Shown here: positions 1 through 8,944 of the stretch, one piece after another | Position numbering within the stretch: position 1 is the first letter of the stretch | Layout of the letters: each line of letters opens with the position of its first letter | Assembly: GCA_903858115.1 (NCBI GenBank) | Contig: CAIOHR010000025.1 | Coordinates: 1-57,275, forward strand | Source: an uncultured Pirellula sp. | GTDB taxonomy: Bacteria > Planctomycetota > Planctomycetia > Pirellulales > Pirellulaceae | Direction: 5' to 3' | Length of the DNA stretch: 57,275 nucleotides | Notes under the pieces: generated by a model | Told to the model about the DNA's origin: nothing | Seen by the model: the letters and a program-made list of their open reading frames with translations, nothing else | The model's database searches: none | Made by a program: the position numbers and the translations under genes

Positions 1-981
1 CGCTGGTATCATCTGGTTTCCAGATGCGTACGTTCCGCGTGGCTCCTCCAAGACGACGGAACCAACAATCGGAAAGATTGGATCGATCAACGTCTCAAAG
101 AGCTTGATCAAATTTTTGCAGTGTCCGTAGGTGGTTTTAGCATCATGGACAACCATCTTCACGTTTTGGTCCGGATCGACGACGAACAAGCGAAAAATTG
201 GTCGCCTCTCGAGATCGCTAAGCGATGGACGCGATTGTTTCCGCCTCGCGGTGCGGATCGCAAACCAATGAAGCCAACAGATGAATTCTTGCAACTGCGT
301 GCCAATAATCTGGAATGGGTCGAGGAGGCTCGCAAGCGTCTCTCGTCGCTTGGCTGGTTCATGAAATGCCTCAAAGAGCCGCTTTCGCGGATGGCCAATA
401 AACAAGATGAGTGCAAAGGAGCCTTTTTCGAGGGTCGCTACAAATCGATAGCGATTCTGGATGAAGAAGCTTTATTGACCGTGTGTGCTTACATCGATTT
501 GAACCCTGTAGCGGCTGGTATCGTGAGTTTGCCCGAAGAGAGTCCGCATACATCGATCAAAGAGCGAGTAGACCACGCCAAGTCGAAGGGGCGAATGTGC
601 GATGTGGCTGAGATTCGCAACGGAAGTGTGGCTGCTTCGAAAGTCAGCGGCCAGGTCGAGAAGGGGCTATGGTTGATACCGATCGAAGATCGTCGACGAC
701 TGGGTGAAGATCGCGAAGGGATGCGCGAAGGATTCACTTTTGGCCAATATCTGCTGTTGGTGGACTACACAAGTCGGACGATTCGCAAAGGGAAGGCATC
801 TGTGTCGACGGAGCTGGAAGGGATCTTTGAACGGCTTGGTAGCAGTGCTGAAATTTGGTCCAGTCGCGTAAAGAGGTTGCAAGCGAAGCCCTGGATAGGG
901 CGATTCTTATCTGCAAGTCGAGATCGACTGCGAGCGTTGGCAAGCAAGCTTGGTGTTCGGCATCTTGCAAACATCGGTTAG
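1..981 (+). CDS. Y1/HUH (IS200-like) transposase, 5' end outside window
   Basis: The frame is open from base 1, and the codons before the GTG at 121 encode recognisable family sequence (RWYHLVSRCVRSAWLL), so the gene starts left of the window and 121 is not the true start. The HUH motif is visible as MDNHLHV, with metal-binding His-Leu-His. The later segment AYIDLNPVAAG matches the helix that carries or neighbours the catalytic tyrosine in this superfamily. The visible part is 326 residues, longer than IS200 TnpA and closer to the stand-alone transposase-like proteins common in planctomycetes. By family it would nick single-stranded DNA through a 5'-phosphotyrosine. No terminal hairpins of an element are seen in the window, so it may be domesticated or its ends may lie outside. 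It is not closely similar to the RAYT at 14136. Confidence 0.85.
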   Translation, partial: RWYHLVSRCVRSAWLLQDDGTNNRKDWIDQRLKELDQIFAVSVGGFSIMDNHLHVLVRIDDEQAKNWSPLEIAKRWTRLFPPRGADRKPMKPTDEFLQLRANNLEWVEEARKRLSSLGWFMKCLKEPLSRMANKQDECKGAFFEGRYKSIAILDEEALLTVCAYIDLNPVAAGIVSLPEESPHTSIKERVDHAKSKGRMCDVAEIRNGSVAASKVSGQVEKGLWLIPIEDRRRLGEDREGMREGFTFGQYLLLVDYTSRTIRKGKASVSTELEGIFERLGSSAEIWSSRVKRLQAKPWIGRFLSASRDRLRALASKLGVRHLANIG

Positions 982-1321
982 CGTTTCGATCGCCTTCGTC
1001 GAGCTGATCGAATGCCAAACGATAAGATAAGAGCTCGTCGAACTGAAAGAAGAATCCGACCAAGGTCGCGGTACGTCCCAGCATTTGGATGACTCCTGCT
1101 GCAGCACTAGCATTCCCCTGATCGAGACGCAAATGCAGCCCGAACAAGGGCCGATTTCTTGTTCAGCGACGGTTCCATCGCCAACAAAAAGTGAGTTCGA
1201 GTTGAAGCTCCTAATAGACCAGCTCTAACGATGTGCGTGTCCTTTATTGTGCTAGTATTGTGCTAGCACCTACGCCGAACCGCTATGCGCGCAGAATGTT
1301 TTACCCTTCGGGCTTTCTTCG
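982..1321. other. intergenic, 340 bp, no gene seen
   Basis: This gap lies between the transposase 3' end and the 3' end of the first sulfatase (convergent). It holds an 11-bp direct repeat TATTGTGCTAG at about 1243-1264 and no convincing coding region or strong terminator. The minus-strand frame reaching into the transposase gene has no recognisable family and is treated as a shadow. Confidence 0.5.
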
Positions 1322-2650
1322 TCAATCGGCGTGACGGCCCATGGGCCTTTTGTTGGTTTCGATTTCCTCTCCACGCGCCTTAAACTCTTGCTCCAGTTTA
1401 GCCACAACATCAGGATTGGCTTTCGCTAGATTGTTGCTCTCTCCTAAGTCGCTGGAGAGATCGTAGATCGCGGCTTTGCTCTCGTTCGTTTGTTTGTTGT
1501 TACCCGCATTTCCTCCGACGCTCGATGGAAAGTATTTCCAATTTCCCTGCCGGATGGCAGCGAGTTTCAAACCAGAGTAATAGAGATGAGTATCTCGCAC
1601 AGGTCCCGACTTGGGATCATACATCAAAGAGGTGATGTCGCGCCCATCAAGAACTCGATCCTGGGGCAATTCCGCGCCGACCAGTGTGGCAAACGTAGGT
1701 AGAATATCAATATTGCCTGCGATCTCATGGCAAGTTGTTCCTGCTGGAATTTTGCCGGGCCAACGCATCATGCATGGTTCACGTACGCCTCCTTCCAAGT
1801 TGGTACCTTTGTTGCCTCGAAATGGCGGTGCTTCACGACGTGCAGGACCATTGTCGGACGTGAACACGACAAGAGTGCTGTCATCCAGGTTGAGCTCCTT
1901 CAGCGTGCTCATGATTTGTCCCACCGACCAATCGATTTCTTCAATGGTATCGCCAATCAAACCCATTTTGCTCTTTCCTAAAAAATCGGCGGATGCAGCT
2001 AATGGGAAGTGGATCATCGTATGAGGAAGGTAGACAAAGAATGGCTTGCTCTGATGTTGCCGAATGAACTCGATTGCTTTCTCCGTATATCGCTTTGTAA
2101 GTTGCGACTGGTCTGGCTCCGTTTCGATGACTTGGTCGTTATCGTAAAGCGGCAACGGAGGCATTCCGTTTCGACCCGCCAGCATGTCATTGCTATAGGG
2201 GAGTCCAAAAAACCTGTCAAAGCCTTGCCGCAACGGCATAAACTCTGGATGGTGTCCTAAATGCCATTTGCCAATCGCGCACGTTGCGTAGTCTTTCTGT
2301 TTTACAATCTCCGCAAGAGTCACCTCGCTCGGATTCAATCCCACATTGTCGCGAGGAAACAAAACTCCTGGCATCGAAACACGCGCGTTGTAACAGCCGG
2401 TCATCAGACAAGCTCGCGACATCGAACAGACTGGCGTCGCATAGAAGCTAGTGAACTTCATTCCTTCTTTTGCAAAACGATCGAGATTGGGCGTTTTCAC
2501 TTCTGTATTGCCGAACGGCCCAATATCGGCATATCCCATATCGTCAATGAAGATCAAAACGATGTTCGGGGTTGCGCGATTCGCAGCCTCCCCATTGCCG
2601 CTCCATCCGAACACCAACATCAGGAACACGAGAGAAGTGATCAGTTTCAT
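1322..2650 (-). CDS. secreted sulfatase with atypical active-site motif
   Basis: A 442-residue sulfatase of the alkaline-phosphatase superfamily. It would hydrolyse sulfate esters, probably on polysaccharides, outside the cytoplasm. An N-terminal signal peptide (MKLITSLVFLMLVFGWSGNG) is followed by PNIVLIFIDDMGYADIG with the metal-binding Asp36-Asp37. The active-site segment is Cys75-Ser-Met-Ser-Arg79, followed by ACLMTG. The usual sulfatase signature is C-x-P/A-x-R; Met at the third place is unusual, though the Cys to be converted to formylglycine and the Arg are kept. The C-terminal SDNGP and GGVREP segments are typical. ATG start at 2650 without an obvious ribosome binding site. It is the last gene of a minus-strand group, 143 bp after the next sulfatase. 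The natural substrate cannot be read from the sequence. Confidence 0.93.
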   Translation of the reverse strand: MKLITSLVFLMLVFGWSGNGEAANRATPNIVLIFIDDMGYADIGPFGNTEVKTPNLDRFAKEGMKFTSFYATPVCSMSRACLMTGCYNARVSMPGVLFPRDNVGLNPSEVTLAEIVKQKDYATCAIGKWHLGHHPEFMPLRQGFDRFFGLPYSNDMLAGRNGMPPLPLYDNDQVIETEPDQSQLTKRYTEKAIEFIRQHQSKPFFVYLPHTMIHFPLAASADFLGKSKMGLIGDTIEEIDWSVGQIMSTLKELNLDDSTLVVFTSDNGPARREAPPFRGNKGTNLEGGVREPCMMRWPGKIPAGTTCHEIAGNIDILPTFATLVGAELPQDRVLDGRDITSLMYDPKSGPVRDTHLYYSGLKLAAIRQGNWKYFPSSVGGNAGNNKQTNESKAAIYDLSSDLGESNNLAKANPDVVAKLEQEFKARGEEIETNKRPMGRHAD

Positions 2651-2793
2651 GGGGGGCTTTCTGGTGCGAATCTACAACAAAAAAATTAGTCTGTAGCGAA
2701 AGTCTTCAAGACAATCTGCGATCACAACGATAGTTATTGTTACTAGTTTCTCTGAGAAACGATTGAGGGCAATCGTTCTAAAATGGCAAAGCA

Positions 2794-4287
2794 CTAATTG
2801 TCTTTTCTGGCGGCGAAGCGGCCGTCCTGCTTCCTCGCATCATACGATGCGTTGATAACAGGTAATTGAGCTCCGACGGACTTTTGCCAGGCGCGAAGCT
2901 CCATCAACAAATCGTCTGCAACCACTTTTTCAGTCCATGCAACATCCTTGGTCTCGGAGAGATCGTCATCCAAATTGTACAGCTCCACTTTCGTGTCTTC
3001 AAACCACTCGATCAGTTTCCACTTTCCTTTACGAATCGCTGCACCTGGGGCACCACCTTGATTGCCGTAATGAGGATAGTGCCAGAATAACGCTCTCTCT
3101 GGAAATACCTTTCCCTTCAACAACGGCACCAAACTTTGGCCATCGACAATCTGGTTTGCTATCGGTTTGGAGCTGGTGATGTCGAGCATCGTCGCAAAGA
3201 TGTCAGGACTCGAGATAGGTGTATCGATCTCGCGACTGGCCGCTAACACTTTAGGCCATCGCACGAGAAAAGGCTCCCGAATCCCTCCTTCGTAAAGCCA
3301 TCCCTTGCCTCCACGCAAAGGCAAATTGGAAGTTGGCCATCCTTCGCTCGTCGAAAGTCCTCCGTTATCACTGGTAAAGATGACCAACGTATCTTCGGTC
3401 AACCCTAGATCGTCTAGCGTCTTGAGCACCTTTCCTACCGCTTGGTCCATTGCTTCAACCATAGCCGCATACACCGCATGCTCTTGGACCAAACGTACGT
3501 CTCGCGGTTCTTCGCGGCCCCATTTCGCTTCTAGCCCAAGTCGTTTTCGTTTCTCTTCGTACTTCAATCGTAGATCTTCTCGGGCCATCAATGGTGTATG
3601 AACGGAGTAGAACGACAAATACGCAAAGAACGGTTTATCTTTGTTTTCCCGAATAAACGCAGATGTCTCCGATGCAAGCCGGTCCGGGAGGTGCTCACCG
3701 TCCGGACCATCTTTGAGCCGAGGATTGCCGTATGGTGAAAAGTACTTATTGCCACCATAGGGTCCACCCTTGTCGATTCCACCTCGATTGATGTCAAAGC
3801 CTTGATTCTCTGGCCACCATCCCTCTGGACCCAAGTGCCATTTGCCGGCAAAGAAAGTGGCGTAGCCCGCAGACTTCATCGCTTTGGCTAACGTCGGCGT
3901 TTCCAAACTGAGTCGATCTGTGTACGGAGCAGGCAACAGTTTAGTATTGCGTTTCCACCCCTCCGGCTTGAGCGGTGCACCGATGTAATCCGTGATGCCC
4001 GTTCGTTGTGGCCACATGCCTGTCATCAAACTCGCGCGAGTCGGCGAGCAAACGGGACAAGCGGCATAACCACTCGTGAACTTGGCACCCTCTTTAGCGA
4101 GTCGATCGACATTGGGTGTTTCGTAAAACGTGCTTCCATAACAACCAATATCCCGTTGCCCCAGATCGTCTACCAAAAAGACAACGACATTCGGCTTGCC
4201 TTCGCTAAACGCACTTGCATGGGTCGCGAACCACAAAAGGCATCCAAAGGCGATTTGGCAAAAGGCAATAACTGTTTGTGTGTTCAT
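2794..4287 (-). CDS. secreted sulfatase
   Basis: A 497-residue type I sulfatase. A signal peptide covers residues 1-26, followed by KPNVVVFLVDDLGQRDIGCYG with the metal-binding Asp pair. The formylglycine motif is canonical: Cys80-Ser-Pro-Thr-Arg84 followed by ASLMTG. SDNGG and the GGIREPFLVRWP segment are present, as in planctomycete arylsulfatase A and N-acetylgalactosamine-sulfatase-like proteins. It would release sulfate from a sulfated glycan in the periplasm or outside the cell. It needs a formylglycine-generating enzyme or anSME, neither of which is in this window. It is transcribed in the same direction as the sulfatase at 1322, the DUF1549 gene at 4609 and the gene scar between them, so the group was probably once a continuous cluster for sulfated polysaccharides. 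Confidence 0.95.
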   Translation of the reverse strand: MNTQTVIAFCQIAFGCLLWFATHASAFSEGKPNVVVFLVDDLGQRDIGCYGSTFYETPNVDRLAKEGAKFTSGYAACPVCSPTRASLMTGMWPQRTGITDYIGAPLKPEGWKRNTKLLPAPYTDRLSLETPTLAKAMKSAGYATFFAGKWHLGPEGWWPENQGFDINRGGIDKGGPYGGNKYFSPYGNPRLKDGPDGEHLPDRLASETSAFIRENKDKPFFAYLSFYSVHTPLMAREDLRLKYEEKRKRLGLEAKWGREEPRDVRLVQEHAVYAAMVEAMDQAVGKVLKTLDDLGLTEDTLVIFTSDNGGLSTSEGWPTSNLPLRGGKGWLYEGGIREPFLVRWPKVLAASREIDTPISSPDIFATMLDITSSKPIANQIVDGQSLVPLLKGKVFPERALFWHYPHYGNQGGAPGAAIRKGKWKLIEWFEDTKVELYNLDDDLSETKDVAWTEKVVADDLLMELRAWQKSVGAQLPVINASYDARKQDGRFAARKDN

Positions 4288-4351
4288 GTCGGTCTATTCA
4301 CTAAACTCAATTTGAAGAATGCAAAACAAAAGATGCACTAAGCCGATGCGG

Positions 4352-4480
4352 TTACGCCAAAAGATCATGCACGACTCGGCCATGTACGTCGGTCAATCGA
4401 AAATCACGACCGGCAAATCGATAGGTCAACCTTTCATGATCGATCCCGAGCTGATGAAGTATTGTTCGCGACAGGCTCAT
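4352..4480 (-). pseudogene. C-terminal remnant of a DUF1501 gene
   Basis: This minus-strand frame encodes [19 protein letters not shown], then [18 protein letters not shown] and a TAA at 4352-4354. It matches the C-terminus of the intact DUF1501 protein at 44108-45529 ([36 protein letters not shown]) almost residue by residue. An in-frame stop lies just upstream, and nothing of the other roughly 430 residues is present. The 5' part of the gene has therefore been deleted. The remnant overlaps, in another frame, the truncated secreted-protein start at 4434-4553. It sits directly after a DUF1549/DUF1553 gene, the usual place for a DUF1501 partner. Confidence 0.85.
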
Positions 4481-4553
4481 CACCTAACGCAATTGCATGC
4501 TGTCCGCTAAGAATTACGATGATTGCGATCAAGGAGCAGAACGATCTCATCAT
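4434..4553 (-). pseudogene. 5' end of a lost secreted-protein gene, truncated at a deletion junction
   Basis: This is a 39-codon frame with a good start: AGGAAG lies about 8 bases before tandem ATGs at 4553 and 4550. It begins MMRSFCSLIAIIVILSGQHA, a clear signal peptide, continues to about LGDEPVANN, then runs out of frame through the DUF1501 remnant and stops at 4434. The likely history is a deletion that joined the start of one secreted protein to the last 40 codons of a DUF1501 gene, with the junction near 4463-4475. It starts 56 bp after the DUF1549 gene stop, so it was probably the next gene of that operon. Translation into a short exported peptide remains possible. Confidence 0.7.
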
Positions 4554-4608
4554 CAACGGCTTCCTAGTCAACGGTTTCTTATTCAGTGGTTACTTGACCA
4601 CTGGTTAC

Positions 4609-7191
4609 TTAGTGATTGAAGAGAAACTCTCGGGACGTTAGCAAACTCCAAAGCAAATCCTCTACAACCACGCGGCGATCCCCGGGCGTTGCATCTGCCA
4701 GTTCTTTGCTGAGCGCGGCTTTCTCTTCGCTGGATGGTAATCTGCAAAGGCAACGAAGGAACGCCGACTCGATAAGGCCCTCTAGATTGTCGGCATACTT
4801 CTCAAGCCATTGATCCACGATGCCGTCTTTCGCGGCAAGTTTACTATTGAGCAAATCGCCGTTATTGAGATTGAGCACTTGGATAATACTGGGTTCATCA
4901 CTTCGTTCACATTCGCACGTGATTCTACGCTGGTTGCGACCAAACGTTTTCAAAAAACTGCTTTCCACGCTCGAGTCGTACAATTGAATCGCCTTGGTCC
5001 CTTTCGTGTAGAACTTGGTTGGCTTTTTATCTCCACCTAGGAACTCAATCTTGTCGAAGACAGTCGAGACGGAGGTGACGTCTGCGATAGCGTCATGGAT
5101 CACTTCGGCCATAAGTCTTCGAGGATAGTAGTGCGAAAAATATTTTTTGTCCTTTTGGTTCCATTCCGTGGTCAAGCTGCTTCGCTGGTATGTTTCTGAA
5201 TTCAGAATCACTCTCATCAAGTGCTTCAGATCGTATTTGTTCGCAACTAACTCTGCGCACAAACTATCCATCAGTTGCGGATTGCTCGGAGGGTTACTGG
5301 CTCGCAAATCGTCGACCGCATTCACAATCCCCATCGCGAAATAGGCAGCCCAAACACGATTGACGATCGCACGTGTGAAGTATGGATTGTCTGGCGAGCA
5401 AAGCCAATCGGCCAAGGCGATGCGACGGTCGCTCGGATCGTCCGCATCGAGTGATGTCCCATCCAAAGGAGCGGGTAGTTGCGGTTTACCAGTCAACGGC
5501 TGAATCAATTCGCCTCGATCCACCACAAACACGGTGCGACGTGAATCACCATCTCGCGTATCACCTCCCCAGCCCTTGGAACGAACGCGAGCAAACAGAT
5601 TGGCCATCGCGTAGTACTGGTCGTTGGTCCATTTCTCAAGGGGGTGGTTGTGGCATTTGGCGCATCCGATCGACAGCCCCATAAACGCCTGGCAAATGTT
5701 CTCGGTCATCCCCTCTGGATCTTGATTGATCGCATAAAAGTTGGTGGCACCGTTTTCTAAGGCTTCACCTCTAGCCGTCACAATCTCTCGTGCGAACTGG
5801 TCCCACGGGGTATTGGCTTCTACTTTTGATCGAATCCAACCATAGTATGCTTTGATACCGTCTGCTCGGAGCAGATTGCTATTGAGCATCAGCAAATCGC
5901 TCCATCGGTACGTCCAGTAATCGGTGTAAGCTGGGCTGGCCAATAGTCGATCTACCAATCGACTTCGCTTATCCGCCAATGCATCAGCGAGAAACTCGCG
6001 TGTCTGCTCCTCGGTTGGCAACGTTCCGGTCGCATCGAGTGAAGCTCTCCGCAAGAACTCGCTATCACTGCAACGTGAAGAAGACTCTAAACCGAGAGTC
6101 TGCAACTGTTGGTCCACATGCTGATCGATAATTTGAGCACTTGAATTGCCAGGTGCTCTAGCGATCGACTGGGATGAAGTTGCGGATCGAAAGGGGACAG
6201 TGATCCTGGCGGACGCTATCTTGCTCGAGAACCAAACTGCGACAGCGCCTTCCCCCGGTCCGATCACTTTGACGATGCCTTGTTCGTTGACTAAGGCAAC
6301 GGATTCGTCGGAAGCGGTAAACTTGGACCACCGAGTTACATCCTCAATACGACCATTCGAATAGTGGGCTCGGACCATTAGCGGTTGCGATTCACCGGTC
6401 GACATCAACACTTGTTCCGGCAACACCTCGATACGGTCGATCGTTGGATCCTTTTCCGATGGACCATTTGCACCGAGGGAGATCCAGCGAGCGAGAAGTT
6501 GGTAGTCGGTAGATTCGGCCGGCAATCGCAAACCACCTTTGTGCTCGATGGTTCCGCTCGGTTTCGCAAGAACCAGCGAGGCGGCTGGATTGCTTAGATC
6601 GATTCTTCTCCCGCGATCTTGGCGTGTGATGTTGAAGTGATCGGTTGTTGGATCGTATCCACGCAATGAAAGTCGAAATCCACCCTTTCCCGCAAGCGCA
6701 CCGTGGCACGCTCCCATGTTGCATCCATTGCGAGCCAAGATAGGCTGGATATGGTTATTGAACTCGATCGCAATCGGCTCCGAGGTTAGTCGGCAACGAA
6801 CAGTCGCCGTCGCCCGGACAACAGAGCCATCTTCCCTGGTTAGGCTCGCCTCGAGTGAAGTCTCGCCATCCTTCTTGGCAATCAGCATTGTCGAATCACC
6901 CACGGTGGTGATCTCCGCGATGGACGGGTCGAGCAGTTTCCAATTCGCTTTGCCCAAAGGAACAGAAGTTCTGCGAGTACCATCCGAAGTCACTGGATGC
7001 AGTACTATCGTCTGAGGTGCATTCTGCGCTGTCAGATCAATGGACGGTGGCAAAATCTGTAGAGCCGCCACATGCTGAGTTAGCGACCTATCTTCCGCAC
7101 AAGAAGTCGAGTGCAACGTAAGCACCCCCCCAAGGCTTGTCAGGGCATAGATGATGCAAAATGTAAGTCCGTGAGATAACAAGGATCGCAT
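4609..7191 (-). CDS. DUF1549/DUF1553 protein with Ig-like and cytochrome c-like segments
   Basis: A secreted planctomycete-type protein of about 860 residues. ATG at 7191 is preferred over the TTG at 7197; the product then begins MRSLLSHGLTFCIIYALTSL, a signal peptide. In order: BIG_2/Ig-like regions (about 50-130 and again about 255-335), a cytochrome-like segment with CNMGACHG, DUF1549 with GCAKCHNHPLEKW (a CxxCH heme motif), and DUF1553 at the C-terminus (SRRTV through LTSREFLFNH). Members of this family are abundant in planctomycetes and usually lie beside DUF1501 genes. Their reaction is not established; electron transfer coupled to polysaccharide or surface-material breakdown is a guess from context. 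Here the expected downstream DUF1501 partner survives only as a remnant at 4352-4480. Confidence 0.92.
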   Translation of the reverse strand: MRSLLSHGLTFCIIYALTSLGGVLTLHSTSCAEDRSLTQHVAALQILPPSIDLTAQNAPQTIVLHPVTSDGTRRTSVPLGKANWKLLDPSIAEITTVGDSTMLIAKKDGETSLEASLTREDGSVVRATATVRCRLTSEPIAIEFNNHIQPILARNGCNMGACHGALAGKGGFRLSLRGYDPTTDHFNITRQDRGRRIDLSNPAASLVLAKPSGTIEHKGGLRLPAESTDYQLLARWISLGANGPSEKDPTIDRIEVLPEQVLMSTGESQPLMVRAHYSNGRIEDVTRWSKFTASDESVALVNEQGIVKVIGPGEGAVAVWFSSKIASARITVPFRSATSSQSIARAPGNSSAQIIDQHVDQQLQTLGLESSSRCSDSEFLRRASLDATGTLPTEEQTREFLADALADKRSRLVDRLLASPAYTDYWTYRWSDLLMLNSNLLRADGIKAYYGWIRSKVEANTPWDQFAREIVTARGEALENGATNFYAINQDPEGMTENICQAFMGLSIGCAKCHNHPLEKWTNDQYYAMANLFARVRSKGWGGDTRDGDSRRTVFVVDRGELIQPLTGKPQLPAPLDGTSLDADDPSDRRIALADWLCSPDNPYFTRAIVNRVWAAYFAMGIVNAVDDLRASNPPSNPQLMDSLCAELVANKYDLKHLMRVILNSETYQRSSLTTEWNQKDKKYFSHYYPRRLMAEVIHDAIADVTSVSTVFDKIEFLGGDKKPTKFYTKGTKAIQLYDSSVESSFLKTFGRNQRRITCECERSDEPSIIQVLNLNNGDLLNSKLAAKDGIVDQWLEKYADNLEGLIESAFLRCLCRLPSSEEKAALSKELADATPGDRRVVVEDLLWSLLTSREFLFNH

Positions 7192-7453
7192 GGCCAAAAT
7201 CGAAGAGAGGGATGATCAGGTAGGACTACCAATTGTAATCTAACGGAGGCTATTCCGCAGCATCATCGTTTCCCGAGGCGAGGGAATGCTGCCAATCGAG
7301 AGTTGTATTCCGCCATAGATTTGCGATTGTCTTCTTGGTTCATCATGTCATATCCCTTACGAAATACTGGCGATTAGCGAGAAGTGTCCTCCTGCTCGCC
7401 CCTTTTTTGCGTTTCTTTGTGCTCCTTTGCGGCTAACCCATCGACTTAAAAAG

Positions 7454-8923
7454 CTACGCGAGAAGCTCTTTTGCGATGCGGGCTGCAGCGGACTGAACAA
7501 GTCGCAGGTCACCTACACCGGTCTTGTATCGCAACTGCGCGTGATCCAAACCAAACAAATGGAGAACCGTTGCCAGCCAATCATGGTGCTGGACAATACC
7601 CTCGATAGCATAGTGTGAAAAATCGTCCGTCTTGCCGTGCACGTACCCTGATTTGAATCCGCCACCAGCCACCCACATGCTAAAGCCGTACGTGTTGTGA
7701 TCGCGTCCGACTTTCTCACGCGTGCTCCCGCTGGGTGGCACTTGGATCGTTGGCAGTCTCCCCATTTCGCCTCCCCAATGAACAATCGTCGTGTCGAGCA
7801 GTCCACGTTGCTTCAAATCCTTGACCAACGCCGCGGCGGGCCTATCGATTTCATCGCACCGTTTGGGAAGATTCGTCACGATGGAATCATGATGATCCCA
7901 AGATTGCCCATTGTTAAAAATTTGAACGAACCGAACTCCGCGTTCCACCAACCGTCGAGCAATCAAACATCGCGTTCCGTAATCTCGAGTCACCTCTTTA
8001 TCGATGCCATACATCTTGTGCGTGTCTTCGGTCTCCTTCGAAATATCGAATGCATCTTTGGCTGCCAATTGCATCTTCGCGGCTAACTCATAGCTCGACA
8101 TCCGAGCAGCAAGGTCATTCTCATTCGGATGCTTCGCAAGGTGACTCGCATTGAACTGCTGCAAGAACGCAAGCTGTTCCGCTTGCGCACGCCCCTTCAA
8201 GTGCTCTGGCGGATCCAGATTCAGTATGCGCGGTTCCTTCGGCCGAACCACAGTCCCTTGATAGATCGATGGTAAACCGCCATTGGTCCAATTCTCTCCG
8301 CCGATCAACGGCAACCCGGACGGATGTGTCAATGCAACGAATGCAGGTAACTCTTGTGAAACCGAGCCCAAACCGTACGTTAACCAACTGCCGAGACTCG
8401 GACTCCCTCCCACGCCAACTCCCGAGTTCAATGCGTACATCGATGGCAGATGGTTGTTCACGTTGGTTTGCATCGATCGTATCAAAGTCATTTCGTCGGC
8501 GATCTCGCACATGTTCGGTATCAAGTCCGACATTTCCATCCCGCATTGCCCGCGAGGAGCAAATCGCCATTGTGGGCCCATGACTTGACGCGAGGCTTGG
8601 GCTAGATTGTCGTACTTGACCTGCCCAGGGAAATCTTTGCCATCGAGTTTCGTCAACTCAGGTTTCGGATCGAACATGTCGATCTGGCTCGGACCTCCGA
8701 TCATAAACATACTGATCATGGCCTTGGCTTTTGGCTCATGATGCGGTTGTTTCGGGAGCAGATCAAACGTGCGAGGCTCTAAATCGGGCTTGCTCGGTCC
8801 CTTTGACTTATCATCGGCATAGATCCAACCATCCTCTTGAAGCAGCAAAGCACTTGCTACTCCTGCAAGCCCAAAGGCGGAAGAGTGCATCCAATGTCGA
8901 CGTGAACAGAGTCGGTTTTGCAT
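7454..8923 (-). CDS. DUF1501 protein
   Basis: A 489-residue member of DUF1501, a family with the alkaline-phosphatase/sulfatase fold and unknown reaction. The N-terminus CSRRHWMHSSAFGLAGVASALLL has twin arginines and a hydrophobic stretch, suggesting Tat export. Family segments seen are MISMFMIGGPSQIDMFDPKP, the QSWDHHDS region, IVHWGGEMGRLP and RDHNTYGFSMWVAGGG, ending GIVQHHDWLATVLHLFGLDH. ATG start at 8923. It follows the PSC1/DUF1549/DUF1553 gene at 8945 by only 21 bp, so the two are almost certainly co-transcribed and probably act together outside the cytoplasm. The 257 bp downstream, before the start of the next gene, are long enough for a separate promoter. Confidence 0.93.
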   Translation of the reverse strand: MQNRLCSRRHWMHSSAFGLAGVASALLLQEDGWIYADDKSKGPSKPDLEPRTFDLLPKQPHHEPKAKAMISMFMIGGPSQIDMFDPKPELTKLDGKDFPGQVKYDNLAQASRQVMGPQWRFAPRGQCGMEMSDLIPNMCEIADEMTLIRSMQTNVNNHLPSMYALNSGVGVGGSPSLGSWLTYGLGSVSQELPAFVALTHPSGLPLIGGENWTNGGLPSIYQGTVVRPKEPRILNLDPPEHLKGRAQAEQLAFLQQFNASHLAKHPNENDLAARMSSYELAAKMQLAAKDAFDISKETEDTHKMYGIDKEVTRDYGTRCLIARRLVERGVRFVQIFNNGQSWDHHDSIVTNLPKRCDEIDRPAAALVKDLKQRGLLDTTIVHWGGEMGRLPTIQVPPSGSTREKVGRDHNTYGFSMWVAGGGFKSGYVHGKTDDFSHYAIEGIVQHHDWLATVLHLFGLDHAQLRYKTGVGDLRLVQSAAARIAKELLA

Positions 8924-8944
8924 GTGTCGCTCGCGTTTGGTGGG

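Noticed and set aside
734..1147. 137-codon minus-strand frame near the first transposase
   Set aside because: It is mostly opposite the transposase gene and has no recognisable domain, so it is a shadow frame.
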